Below, piece after piece: positions 8,443-15,996 of a stretch of DNA of 64,000 bases; the stretch's first letter is position 1, and each line of letters opens with the position of its first letter. The stretch covers positions 372,001 through 436,000 of the forward strand of contig JAWKUK010000004.1 of assembly GCA_041398605.1 (NCBI GenBank), written 5' to 3'. Both the position numbers and the translations under genes were made by a program. The notes beneath the pieces were generated by a model. It did no database searches. It saw nothing but the letters and a program-made list of their open reading frames with translations, and was not told the origin of the DNA. Source of the DNA: JAWKUK01 sp041398605 (GTDB taxonomy: Bacteria; Planctomycetota; UBA1135; GCA-002686595).

Positions 8443-8781
8443 ATGGCCATTCAGGAACGGACCGAGAGCGGACGTAAGCGCCGCGACGAAATCGAACTCA
8501 TCCGCGAGCTCGAAGCGAAGATCAAGGAAGTCGAAGCGCGTAAGGAGCGGCGACGCAAACGCGCAGAATCGCCGGTCCTGAAGGATTTCGAGAAGCTCAA
8601 GAAGCAGATGGCGCGCTTCGCCCAGATCTGCATGGACCGTCAGCGCGGAGACATCGCGAACTCCGTGCTCGGCTTCATGAACGTCCTCGAGCGACAGTCA
8701 CGTGAAGTGCGTGACACCGATTTCGAAGACGACGACGAGGGTCCGAGCACCGCTTCCGACCTCGACGACATCAACGATTGA
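8443..8781 (+). CDS. Small charged coiled-coil protein, unknown function
   Basis: A 112-residue protein from ATG 8443; an ATG 66 bp upstream is in frame but adds a low-quality Ser/Arg segment. Residues about 10-45 (RKRRDEIELIRELEAKIKEV and the following ERRRKR) are a strongly charged helix that should form a coiled coil. Residues 50-90 are a second helical block (FEKLKKQMARFAQICMDRQR, then DIANSVLGFMNVLERQ). The C-terminus is acidic (DFEDDDEGP...DLDDIND). There is no signal peptide and no recognised domain. It lies 57 bp upstream of the NUDIX gene on the same strand. I do not recognise the family; the regular codon use and helix pattern make a real gene likely. Confidence 0.65.
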   Translation: MAIQERTESGRKRRDEIELIRELEAKIKEVEARKERRRKRAESPVLKDFEKLKKQMARFAQICMDRQRGDIANSVLGFMNVLERQSREVRDTDFEDDDEGPSTASDLDDIND

Positions 8782-8838
8782 CGTGAAGCTGGTCGACGCA
8801 GAGTCGAGTCGACGGACGCCCAAGCGCCCCAAAGCCGC

Positions 8839-9444
8839 ATGACGCTGCCTTCAGACGCGACCTATGCGAGCCTCGCGCGACGCGAGCTCGCGCACGGGGC
8901 AGGTGTACGCGACCTCGGCGTGGAGGCGCTGCACCACGGGCGCGTCTTCGACGTCGCGCGCGCGCGCGTGGAGCTTCCTTCCGGGCTCGAACAGCGCTAC
9001 GACGTCGTGCTCCACGCGGGCGCGGCGGCGGTCGCGGCCGTGACCGACGACGGCCGGCTGATCTGTGTCCGTCAATACCGGATCCCGGCGGGTGACTGGT
9101 TGATCGAGGTGCCGGCTGGCCGGTTAGAGCCGGGCGAAGACCCGCTCGCCGCCGCGCAGCGCGAGCTGGAAGAAGAGACCGGTTATCGCGCGGCGCATTG
9201 GACGCTCATGCGACGGTTCTTTCCGGCCGTCGGCTTCTGTACCGAGGTCATGTACCTCTATCTCGCGACGGGCCTGACCGAGGTGGGCGCAGACAAGCTC
9301 GCAGCAGACGACGACGAAGAGCTCGACCTGGTCTTCGCGACGCCCGCGGAGCTCCTTGTTGCAGAGCCCGCGGACGCCAAGACCCTGGTCGCTGCGCTGC
9401 TCGTTCAAGCCATGGGGATGGCTGACGCGAGCGAAACGACGTGA
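8839..9444 (+). CDS. NUDIX hydrolase, ADP-ribose pyrophosphatase-like
   Basis: A 201-residue NUDIX enzyme. The NUDIX box is complete at residues 94-116 (GRLEPGEDPLAAAQREL followed by EEETGY), matching Gx5Ex7REUxEExGU, which binds the divalent metal. It is preceded by ICVRQYRIPAGDWLIEVPAG, the strand and PAG loop typical of ADP-ribose pyrophosphatases, and followed by FFPAVGFCTEVMYLYLA. Likely reaction: ADP-ribose to AMP and ribose-5-phosphate, although other nucleoside diphosphate substrates are possible. Its last 40 bp overlap, tail to tail, the end of the minus-strand gene at 9405-10472. Confidence 0.85.
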   Translation: MTLPSDATYASLARRELAHGAGVRDLGVEALHHGRVFDVARARVELPSGLEQRYDVVLHAGAAAVAAVTDDGRLICVRQYRIPAGDWLIEVPAGRLEPGEDPLAAAQRELEEETGYRAAHWTLMRRFFPAVGFCTEVMYLYLATGLTEVGADKLAADDDEELDLVFATPAELLVAEPADAKTLVAALLVQAMGMADASETT

Positions 9445-10472
9445 CCGAGGCGCCCTTGGCCAGGGCGCGACTCTCCGCTGGGCCCGACCCGTAGGAGCGC
9501 CCCAGCCGCCGCGAACCATGCGCCCCCATCGGCGTGGGCGAGCACGTCCTCGATGCCCTCGCCGGGCAGGTCCGCCCGCCAAACGGTGACCCGCCCCTCG
9601 CCGGACAGGGCGACCGCACGCGGCGCGCGGGCGTCGGCGATCCAAGCGCATCCCCCGCGGGTCGCCGCGATGGCGGCCGCTTCGAAGGACAGCCACCTGA
9701 GCCAGACGCGGCGCGGCGTGCCGTCCGCGTCCAAGTGCCAGCGCCCGATGCACGAACGCCCGGGGGTCCGCCCGAGGACCCAAGCGCCGCGCCCGTCGTG
9801 ATCGAGCGCGAGGTCCAGGCCGGTGGCCTCGCGCGGGAGCCGGTCGGTGGCGCGGCTGGAGCATCGAGGCAGCTCGACACCGGCCCCCATCCCGATCGCA
9901 GCGCCCGACATCCGCAGCGCGACCAGGTCCCCACGTTCGCCCAAGCACCAGAGAAACCCTCGCCGCGCGGCGATCGCCCGCGGCTCGCAGCCCAAGGGGG
10001 ACGCGCAGAGCCCTTTCGAGGTGAGGCTCGACGCGACCGCGCGACCGCCGACGCCTTCGATGACAACGACCCGCTGCCCCGCGGCGCACACAAGGATCCG
10101 CGGCCCGTGGCGCAGAGGCGGCGGCGCGCAAGGTGTCCGTTCCATGAACGCGCCGTCCGGCGCGAGGTGTAGGAGTTGATGCGCGGCGAGCGGGACCCCC
10201 TCGAGCGCGCTCACGACCCAGACCCCACCCGTGCCATCCGGAGCGAGCGCGATCGGCGCCGGCACCTGGACCCGAGCCAGGAGCCCCCCGTCGCCGTCAC
10301 AGGACCAGACCGCACCGGCGGCGCGATCCGCGAGCCAAACCTCTGCGGGGCCGCGCGCCGCGGGCCCGCGCCAGATCGCTCCGAAGCGATGCCCGACGCC
10401 ACCCATTCCAAGGGCCGCGCCCACCCCGCCCCATACGACCTCGCGCCGAGTGATCATCGAGCACGAGACCAC
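9405..10472 (-). CDS. Exported beta-propeller-like protein, unknown function
   Basis: A 355-residue protein. GTG 10472 is preceded at ideal distance by AGGAGGTG (10484-10477), the best ribosome-binding site in the window; an internal ATG at 10457 is the alternative. MITRREVVWGGVGAALGMGG is a Tat-like signal (Arg pair then a Gly/Ala-rich hydrophobic stretch). The mature part has repeated strand patterns with conserved-looking turns, such as EVWLADRAAGAVWSCDGDGG, PIALAPDGTGGVWVVSA and GLDLALDHDGRGAWVLGRTP, as in NHL or Vgb-type propellers of five to six blades. No catalytic motif is visible. Its 3' end overlaps the NUDIX gene by 40 bp. Upstream lies the insertion sequence, 97 bp from the start codon. 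Confidence 0.65.
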   Translation of the reverse strand: MVSCSMITRREVVWGGVGAALGMGGVGHRFGAIWRGPAARGPAEVWLADRAAGAVWSCDGDGGLLARVQVPAPIALAPDGTGGVWVVSALEGVPLAAHQLLHLAPDGAFMERTPCAPPPLRHGPRILVCAAGQRVVVIEGVGGRAVASSLTSKGLCASPLGCEPRAIAARRGFLWCLGERGDLVALRMSGAAIGMGAGVELPRCSSRATDRLPREATGLDLALDHDGRGAWVLGRTPGRSCIGRWHLDADGTPRRVWLRWLSFEAAAIAATRGGCAWIADARAPRAVALSGEGRVTVWRADLPGEGIEDVLAHADGGAWFAAAGALLRVGPSGESRPGQGRLGHVVSLASAIPMA

Positions 10473-10568
10473 AACGCACCTCCTGGGGTTGCGAGCGAGT
10501 CACGCGATTCCGCGCTCGATGGGCTTCGTGACATCGGTGCAAGTCAAAGGCCACACAACGGATCCCCT

Positions 10569-10594
10569 GGAAGCTGGACCCCATGATTGGCAAG
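10569..10594 (+). repeat. Left terminal inverted repeat of the insertion sequence
   Basis: 26 bp, 25 identical to the reverse complement of 11838-11863. Confidence 0.85.
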
Positions 10595-10730
10595 ACCCCA
10601 TTCTGAGCGCGGAGTGAAGGATGCTGTATTGCGCCCAAGGGCCATGGTTGAGGCACCCTCGACGCTGGCCCTCTGGCAACCGCTCGGCGCGCTGCCCGCG
10701 GCGCCTCTGAGGCCTGCTCGGGCGCGCGCG

Positions 10731-11756
10731 TCAGGCCCCGATCAGCGCCGGGACCCAGCGCGGGCGCCACAGGATCAGCTCCGGGACCGTCAGCTGCCGG
10801 TCCGCGGCGCCGATCTTCATCGCGGGCGTGACGTGGCGCTCCGCGTTGGTCACCCCGCGGACGTAGTTGCGGTAGCTGATCCAGATCCACAGGTGGCGCT
10901 TCAGCCACCCCGCGCGCTTCGACGCCGCCCACGTCTCGCGCACGAGCCGCGAGATGCCGTCGCGCATCAGCGCGAACGTGTGGTTGATCTTGAAGAGCGG
11001 GTTGTCAGTCCCGCGCGGCACCGTCGACAGCGTCTCCGTGTGCTCGACGCGCTCGCCGAAGGCCTCGCGCACGAGCACCGGGTAGGTCGCTTTGCAGTCG
11101 GTCGCGATGCGCACCGCGCCTGTCGGCGGCGTGACCTCCTGCAGCCGCTCGAAGCACGCCCTCACGGCCGCCTTCGAGCCGAGGCGCCGCGCCTCGTCCT
11201 CCGCCTCCGAGAGCGGGTCAGGCGCCGCTTCATCGCGCCCCAGGCCCCCGCGGCGTGGCAAGAGCCCGACCTCCGTATGGACGACGAAGAAGCTCTCGCC
11301 GTGGATCAACACCGGCACGGTCAAGGGGTTGTTCCGCCGCGACGTCGCGTACGTCTCGAGCTCGTCCAACAGGAACGTGCCGGCCATGAACCGCGCTTCG
11401 TCGCGCTTGGGCGCGAAGTGCCCGTGGGTGGCCTCGCCGATGTCGCCCAGCAGCAGCATGCGGCGGCGGATGGACTTGCGGTTGCAGAGCAGCGTGCGCG
11501 ACGCCTGGCGCATCGTCACCTTCGCGACAAAGAGGCGGAAGCAGGGCTCGTTCAGCTCCGGGCGCTTTTGGCGGTAGGTCGCTTTGAAGGTCTGCTCGGA
11601 GAAGCGCTTGCCACACACGCAGCACCGGAAGCGCTGCACGATGAGCCCGTCGCACTTGCGCGAGAACCACCCCGCGGGGCGACATGCAAAGGGGACCTCG
11701 CCGCTTTGCGACGGGCAGGGATCAGGGTTCGGGCAGGCCGGCGGTTCGAAGGTCAT
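10731..11756 (-). CDS. Zinc-ribbon DDE-type transposase
   Basis: A 341-residue protein. ATG 11756 is preferred over the in-frame codon at 11789 because GAGGA sits 5-6 nt before it. The N-terminus has a zinc ribbon (CPNPDPC...FACRP and FRCCVCGKRFSEQTF). The catalytic core follows: LLDELETYATSRRNNPLTVP (first Asp), IATDCKATYPVLVREAF (second Asp), then FKINHTFALMRDGISRLVRE and TWAASKRAGWLKRHLWIWI, which carries the last acidic residue region. This arrangement resembles IS1/IS1595-like elements; I cannot name the subgroup. The gene appears intact, so the element could still be active. Confidence 0.8.
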   Translation of the reverse strand: MTFEPPACPNPDPCPSQSGEVPFACRPAGWFSRKCDGLIVQRFRCCVCGKRFSEQTFKATYRQKRPELNEPCFRLFVAKVTMRQASRTLLCNRKSIRRRMLLLGDIGEATHGHFAPKRDEARFMAGTFLLDELETYATSRRNNPLTVPVLIHGESFFVVHTEVGLLPRRGGLGRDEAAPDPLSEAEDEARRLGSKAAVRACFERLQEVTPPTGAVRIATDCKATYPVLVREAFGERVEHTETLSTVPRGTDNPLFKINHTFALMRDGISRLVRETWAASKRAGWLKRHLWIWISYRNYVRGVTNAERHVTPAMKIGAADRQLTVPELILWRPRWVPALIGA

Positions 11757-11837
11757 CGGGGTCCTCGTCAAGGGCCCCAGAGGGGCCATGACGATGACTG
11801 GTCTCGACGACGAGGGTTACAGGGTGTTTGGATGACC

Positions 11838-11863
11838 CTTGCCAGTCATGGGGTCCAGCTTCC
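11838..11863 (-). repeat. Right terminal inverted repeat of the insertion sequence
   Basis: Partner of 10569-10594 with one T/C difference. Similarity stops sharply inside the element after GGCAAG. Confidence 0.85.
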
Positions 11864-11870
11864 GGAGTGG

Positions 11871-12059
11871 TCAGCGCGGCGGCCCGAGGGACCTGCGCAC
11901 CACCGCCAACGTAAAGAGCGTCGGCACCAGGACGAGCACGGTGACGAGGAGCAGCCCGATGCTCCACGAGAAGCCCTGCGCCAACAGTGGCTGTGCGGAG
12001 GCGACCGCCTCCTTGCAGCTGTCTCAGAAGAATGGCGCGGCCAGCAGGAGCGTCGGCAT
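11871..12059 (-). CDS. Small oxidase-operon membrane protein with in-frame UGA; candidate selenoprotein (UxxC)
   Basis: Read through one TGA (12026-12024), this gives 62 residues: MPTLLLAAPFF, then U, then DSCKEAVASAQ, a linker, and GFSWSIGLLLVTVLVLVPTL (one membrane helix), ending VRRSLGPPR. After the TGA there are 50 sense codons, about 47 with G or C in the third position, so the frame is coding-like to its TGA at 11873-11871. TGA-Asp-Ser-Cys would be a UxxC pair; small proteins near cytochrome oxidases that I recall begin with a CPxCKEA motif. A 16-nt hairpin with loop GGUC begins 11 nt after the TGA. ATG 12059 lies 11 nt after the SCO-DUF420 stop. Alternatives: a TGC-to-TGA mutation, or a sequencing error. 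No downstream restart codon is available before the membrane helix. Confidence 0.55.
11997..12012 (-). promoter_or_regulatory. Candidate bacterial SECIS hairpin
   Basis: In mRNA sense GGAGGC-GGUC-GCCUCC forms six perfect pairs around a GGUC loop, starting exactly 11 nt after the UGA at 12026-12024. Flanking GCUG and CAGC can add a lower stem across a small internal loop. The E. coli fdhF SECIS upper stem-loop also lies 11 nt after its UGA and has GGUC within its loop. Pairing and spacing are seen directly; SelB binding is inferred. Confidence 0.5.
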
Positions 12060-12070
12060 GTTCGAACGGC

Positions 12071-13291
12071 CTACGCCGCCGGATTGAAGGGGTACAGCAC
12101 GAGGTACACGATGACCCCGGTGATGGACACGTAGAGCCAGATCGGCAGCGTGAGCTTCGCCATCCGCTTGTGCGCGTCCCAGCGCCTGCGGTGCGCGAGC
12201 CAAAAGGTGCGCAGCACCATCGGCAGGTTCACGACCGCCAACACGACGTGCGTGATGAGCAGCACGAAGTATGCCGTGCGCGCGGCGCCGACGCCGTTGA
12301 ACTTCATCGGCCCGTTCTGGCGCTGCACGACGCCGTGGTAGTAGAGGTAGCTGACCAAGAAGGCGGCGCTCGCGAGGAACGCCAGCTTCATGAGGTGCTC
12401 GTGCGCCTCCCTTCGGCCGCGCTTGATGGCGATGAGGCCGAGCACGAGGAGGACAAACGCCGTCCCGTTCAAGCACGCGTTCACCAGCGGCAGCGGCGAA
12501 TAGGGCCGCGGCCCCACCCGCGGCGGGTCGCCGTACGGGAGCCCCGCGAGCGCAAAGAGGCGCGCCTTCAACAGCGCGTAGTGGGCATCGATCACGTCCC
12601 CGTGCAACGTCGAGTCCTCGATCTCCTTGACCATCGTCGGCGCCGCGAGCTCATACCAACCCGCGATCTTGCCCGCCGCGTCGATCACGGGCATGCGCGT
12701 GCCGTGGGTGATGCTCTGGCCGTAGTCGACGGGCGCGTCCGCGCGCTGCGCCGGGACCTTCAAGCCATCGCTGAGGAAGCGCTGCATCGCGGCCTCGTCT
12801 TCGCACGTCAAGAACCACCACCGCGCAGGGTCGATGCGACGCAGCTGGCGATAGTCGGCGAGCTCCGCCGGCGTATCGAGCGTCGGATCGAGCGAGAACG
12901 AGACGATACGGATCGGCGTGCCCGCGAGGTCGTCGTGCAACCGCGAGCGCAGGTCCGTCGTGATCGACGGGCACGGCCCCGTGCACTTCACGAAGAACGG
13001 CACAGCGAGCCACGGCGCGCCCAAGAGGTCCGCCCGCGTGACCGTCCGCCCGTCCGCCTCCGTGAACGAGAAGTCGGGGACGTCTCCGAAGCGATCGGGC
13101 GAGCCGGGCTCCGGCGCCGCGGCGCTGGCGCCGACCCAACCTTGCGCCGCGGCGGGCGCCGCAAAGACAGGCCCCGCAGAGATGGGCGCCGCAGAGATGG
13201 GCGCCGCCGAGATTGGAGCCGCGGAGCCAGCGAGCGCCGCGACGACCGACGCGCACAGGGCAGCGCACCAACGCGGAATGTCGCGCAACAT
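12071..13291 (-). CDS. SCO-type copper chaperone fused to DUF420 membrane domain
   Basis: A 406-residue protein for cytochrome oxidase assembly. A signal segment with AAPIS repeats (residues about 20-40) leads to an SCO/SenC thioredoxin-like domain. VKCTGPCPSITTDL has the CuA-delivery CxxxC (Cys103, Cys107), and ITHGTRMPVIDAAGKI supplies the conserved copper-binding His. Residues about 250-406 contain four hydrophobic segments typical of DUF420 (ACLNGTAFVLLVLGLIAIKR; ASAAFLVSYLYYHGVV; TAYFVLLITHVVLAVVNLPM; LTLPIWLYVSITGVIVYLVL). ATG 13291 lies 8 bp after the coxC stop. The fusion puts copper insertion and an oxidase-associated membrane subunit in one chain. The next gene is the UGA-containing small protein. 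Confidence 0.88.
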   Translation of the reverse strand: MLRDIPRWCAALCASVVAALAGSAAPISAAPISAAPISAGPVFAAPAAAQGWVGASAAAPEPGSPDRFGDVPDFSFTEADGRTVTRADLLGAPWLAVPFFVKCTGPCPSITTDLRSRLHDDLAGTPIRIVSFSLDPTLDTPAELADYRQLRRIDPARWWFLTCEDEAAMQRFLSDGLKVPAQRADAPVDYGQSITHGTRMPVIDAAGKIAGWYELAAPTMVKEIEDSTLHGDVIDAHYALLKARLFALAGLPYGDPPRVGPRPYSPLPLVNACLNGTAFVLLVLGLIAIKRGRREAHEHLMKLAFLASAAFLVSYLYYHGVVQRQNGPMKFNGVGAARTAYFVLLITHVVLAVVNLPMVLRTFWLAHRRRWDAHKRMAKLTLPIWLYVSITGVIVYLVLYPFNPAA

Positions 13292-13299
13292 AGTGGGCT

Positions 13300-13901
13300 T
13301 CAGCCGACGAGATAGAGGGCAGCGAAGACACCCAGCCAGACCACGTCGACGAAGTGCTGGTAGAGGGCGCCGTACTCGACGTGGCGCGCGCGCCAGCGAG
13401 GCAGCCGGCCGCGCCAAGCGCGCCAGGCCAGGACAAGTTCCACACGACGCCCACGAGGACGTGCGTGCCGTGCGCCGCGGTGATCAGGAAGAACATCCCC
13501 CACGCGACGTCCGTGCGCGGCGCGATACCCTCCCGCAAGAGGTGCGCGTATTCGTACGCCTGGCCGCCGAGGAACGCAGCGCCCAGCGCCGCGGCGACGA
13601 AGAGCCAACGCGTCAATCGCCCGCCGCCAGCGGAGTCCCCCGCGCCGCGCCGTGCAGCGCGCGTCGCAGCGCCCGCCGCCACCGAGGCGAGGAGCAGCAC
13701 CACGGTGAACGCGATGCCGAGGTTCAGGTCCACCCGCGGCGCCGCCGGCCAATCGCGCGCGCCCGCGCGCAGCACGAGCCAAGCGGAGAAGAGCCCCGCG
13801 AAGAACATCACCTCGCCGACGATGAACAGCCAGACGCCGAGCCGGCCGCGTTCGATCGGCGGGCCGCTCTCGTAGTCGTAGGCGACGGCGTGCGCGCTCA
13901 T
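13300..13901 (-). CDS. coxC: Cytochrome c oxidase subunit III, frameshifted near 13440
   Basis: The N-terminal about 150 residues read normally: MSAHAVAYDYESGPPIERGR, GVWLFIVGEVMFFAGLFSAW, then GGQAYEYAHLLREGIAP and MFFLITAAHGTHVLVGVVWN, all subunit III hallmarks. From about 13445 the proper continuation is in another frame: ELVLAWRAWRGRLPRW, HVEYGALYQHFVDVVWLGVF, ending LYLVG at the stop 13302-13300. One indel in the stretch GTGGAACTTGTCC explains it. Without correction the protein loses its last conserved helix. Because the rest of the operon is intact, an assembly error is likely, but a real mutation is possible. ATG 13901 overlaps the ctaB stop by 4 nt. Confidence 0.82.
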
Positions 13902-14848
13902 CCGCGGACCACCGGGTCGACCAGCACGAGCAGGAAGTACAGCGGCAAGTAGAAGAGCGACACGAGCAGCAGCGCGCGCGCGCGCGGCGCGTCCTCGCGG
14001 GCGGCAAAGCGCGCCGAGGGCACGATGTACGCGAGCCCCAGGCACAGGGCGCCGACCACATACACGAGGCCCGCCATCCCCCACATCGCAGGCAGCATCG
14101 ACACCGGCACGATCGCGAGCGAATACACGAGCGCCTGGCGACCGGCCATGCCCTCCGAGCCCGGCACCGCGCCGACCATCTTGTGACCCGCGCGCGCGTA
14201 GTCTTCGCGGCACCGCCAAGCGATCGCCATGAAATGCGGGAACTGCCAGATGTACAGGACGCCGAACACGGCCCAGGCCCACGGCCCGACCTCGCCCGCC
14301 AGCGCCGCGTACGCGATGAGCGGCGGCGCGGCGCCGGGGATGGCGCCGAACGCGGTGTTCAAGGTGCTGACGCGCTTCAGCGGCGTGTAGATCGCCACGT
14401 ACGAGACGAGCGTCGCGAGCAGCAGCACCGCCGACAAGAGGTTGAAGCGCGTCGCGAGCCCGACGGTGCCGGCGGCGGCCGTGAAGAGCGCGACCCAAGT
14501 GGCCGTGGCCACGGACACGTCGCCGGTCACGAGCGGGCGGCGGCGCGTGCGCTCCATGAGGCGATCCGTGTCGCGCTCGAACACTTGGTTCAAGATGCTG
14601 GCCGACGCGGTGACGAGCAAGATGTAGACGGCCGCCTCGAAGCCGCGGACGAGCCCGTGGAGGGTCGGCTCAGCGAGCCACGCGCCGAGCAGCGCCGTCA
14701 GCACCACCATCGACGCGATGCGCACGCGCAAGAGCTCGCCCCAATGGGCGAGGAGCGTCGTCTCCGCCGGGGAGACCAAGGGGGCGACAGCGGGCGCCGC
14801 AGGCGACGCCACCGCGAGCGGAACAGGCGGAAGTTCGGTGGTCGTCAC
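13898..14848 (-). CDS. ctaB: Protoheme IX farnesyltransferase (heme O synthase)
   Basis: A 316-residue integral membrane prenyltransferase of the UbiA family, attaching a farnesyl group to heme b for the oxidase. The first Asp-rich motif is NQVFERDTDRLMERTRRRPL (about residue 90) and the second is CREDYARAGHKMVGAV. The substrate loop WQFPHFMAIAWR is also present. About eight hydrophobic helices follow the TTLLAHWGELLRVRI entry. GTG 14848 overlaps the ctaA stop as GTGA, and its own stop overlaps the coxC start, so expression is coupled. A longer open frame upstream belongs to the antisense/alternate frame of ctaA and is not real. Confidence 0.9.
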   Translation of the reverse strand: MTTTELPPVPLAVASPAAPAVAPLVSPAETTLLAHWGELLRVRIASMVVLTALLGAWLAEPTLHGLVRGFEAAVYILLVTASASILNQVFERDTDRLMERTRRRPLVTGDVSVATATWVALFTAAAGTVGLATRFNLLSAVLLLATLVSYVAIYTPLKRVSTLNTAFGAIPGAAPPLIAYAALAGEVGPWAWAVFGVLYIWQFPHFMAIAWRCREDYARAGHKMVGAVPGSEGMAGRQALVYSLAIVPVSMLPAMWGMAGLVYVVGALCLGLAYIVPSARFAAREDAPRARALLLVSLFYLPLYFLLVLVDPVVRG

Positions 14849-15996
14849 GACGCACCTCCAATGGACTGGGGACGAACGGACCCCGGCGCGAGCAGGCGCC
14901 AGGACCAAAGCGAGCCCGCGACACAGGTCGCGAGGAGCACGGCGCCGCCGGCGACGTGCAAGCTGGCGAACACCGCCTCGCCGACGGAGACCTGGGCCTC
15001 GAAGCCGCCGGACAGCATGAAGATGCCGACGGTCACGAGGATCCCGAGCAGGATCTGAGTGTGGAGCGCCGCGACGGTCGCGATCCGCAGCGTGCGCAAG
15101 ACGCCGCGGTCCTCCCCCGCTTCGACGCCGCGCTGATGCGCGCGCCCCAAGCGACCGATCAGGATCGTGACGAGCACGAGGACGCCGATCGCGAGCGTCA
15201 AATGGAGCCCGAGCGGCAAGTTCGCGCCGGAGTGCCGGGTCGCAGCCCCGAGGACGATCTGCACGTAGACGAACAGCGTCGCGAGCGCCGCAGCCTTGCG
15301 CAGCGGCGCCGCGTCCTTGCACGCGAACTGCGGCGCGGCGCGCCAACGGCGGCTGGAAACGATCAGCCCCACAACGACGACCGCGAAGACGGCCTGCGCG
15401 AGCGCGCCGTGCAAGAACGCGAGGTGCTGGCTGTTCTCGAGGACACGCGTCCCCCCGAGGAGCCCTTGGAAGCTGATCGCGACGAGCGCGGCCCAAGACA
15501 GGGCCACGACCGCGCGCCGCTCGCGCTGGATGTGGGCGACGAGGACCTGGCAGATCGCGACGAGGCCGACGCCGCTCGCCCAGAGGCGGTGGGTGTGCTC
15601 GAGCGTCACGCCATAGCCGCGCTCGAGCATGTCCGAGAGCGGGAACGTCCACATGTTCTCGCTGAACGTGCCGGGCCAATCCGGCACGGCCATCCCGACC
15701 CGATAGGTCGTCACCGCCGCCCCGAGCATCAAGAGCAAGAGGACAGCGGCCGTCTGCACACGCGCGACGGTGTGGACGTTGCAATAGAGCAGCGCGAGCG
15801 GGATGAGCGGCTGCCAGACGAGCTGCCAGCTGCGGGCCGCGGTCAGCGGCACGGCGAGCAGACAGAGCACGACGATGGCCTGACGCAGCCGAGCGCGCGG
15901 CGCGGCGAGGGTGCCCTCCACGCGCGTCGCCGCGGTGGGCCGGTCGGCGCCCGGCGCCAAGCCGGGACGCAGCGCGTCGGTCGTCACGGAGCTCAT
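14845..15996 (-). CDS. ctaA: Heme A synthase (COX15/CtaA-like)
   Basis: A 383-residue membrane protein converting heme O to heme A. GMAVPDWPGTFSENMWTFPL followed by LEHTHRLWASGVGL carries the conserved EH...HR heme ligands of the first half; HLAFLHGALAQAVF and GLHLTLAIGVLVLV, and later SLHVAGGAVLLATC, carry later conserved His residues. Eight or more hydrophobic helices are visible. An N-terminal extension of about 80 residues, with one extra hydrophobic stretch (LLAVPLTAARSWQLVW), precedes the canonical start of the family. ATG 15996 overlaps the coxA stop (ATGA). Confidence 0.88.
   Translation of the reverse strand: MSSVTTDALRPGLAPGADRPTAATRVEGTLAAPRARLRQAIVVLCLLAVPLTAARSWQLVWQPLIPLALLYCNVHTVARVQTAAVLLLLMLGAAVTTYRVGMAVPDWPGTFSENMWTFPLSDMLERGYGVTLEHTHRLWASGVGLVAICQVLVAHIQRERRAVVALSWAALVAISFQGLLGGTRVLENSQHLAFLHGALAQAVFAVVVVGLIVSSRRWRAAPQFACKDAAPLRKAAALATLFVYVQIVLGAATRHSGANLPLGLHLTLAIGVLVLVTILIGRLGRAHQRGVEAGEDRGVLRTLRIATVAALHTQILLGILVTVGIFMLSGGFEAQVSVGEAVFASLHVAGGAVLLATCVAGSLWSWRLLAPGSVRPQSIGGAS

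Larger units (their letters stand above)
10569..11863. mobile_element. Insertion sequence, 1295 bp, with terminal inverted repeats and one transposase
   Basis: The ends are inverted repeats. GGAAGCTGGACCCCATGATT plus GGCAAG at 10569-10594 is matched, reverse-complemented with one mismatch, at 11838-11863. One transposase gene fills the interior on the minus strand. No target-site duplication is apparent: the flanks GATCCCCT and GGAGTGGT do not match, so the insertion may be old or the target repeat short. The right end stops 7 bp after the stop codon of the small membrane gene that closes the oxidase operon, so the element may have displaced that operon's terminator or downstream genes. Confidence 0.85.

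Noticed and set aside
10557..11875. Target-site duplication flanking the insertion sequence
   Set aside because: The bases next to the inverted repeats (GATCCCCT and GGAGTGGT) do not match at 8-9 bp.
12024..12476. A 150-codon minus-strand frame ending at the UGA as a separate gene
   Set aside because: Only its last 12 codons, from ATG 12059, belong to the candidate; the rest is an off-frame shadow of the DUF420 domain.
13425..13455. Programmed frameshift in coxC
   Set aside because: No slippery heptamer or obvious stimulatory structure; an indel explains it better.
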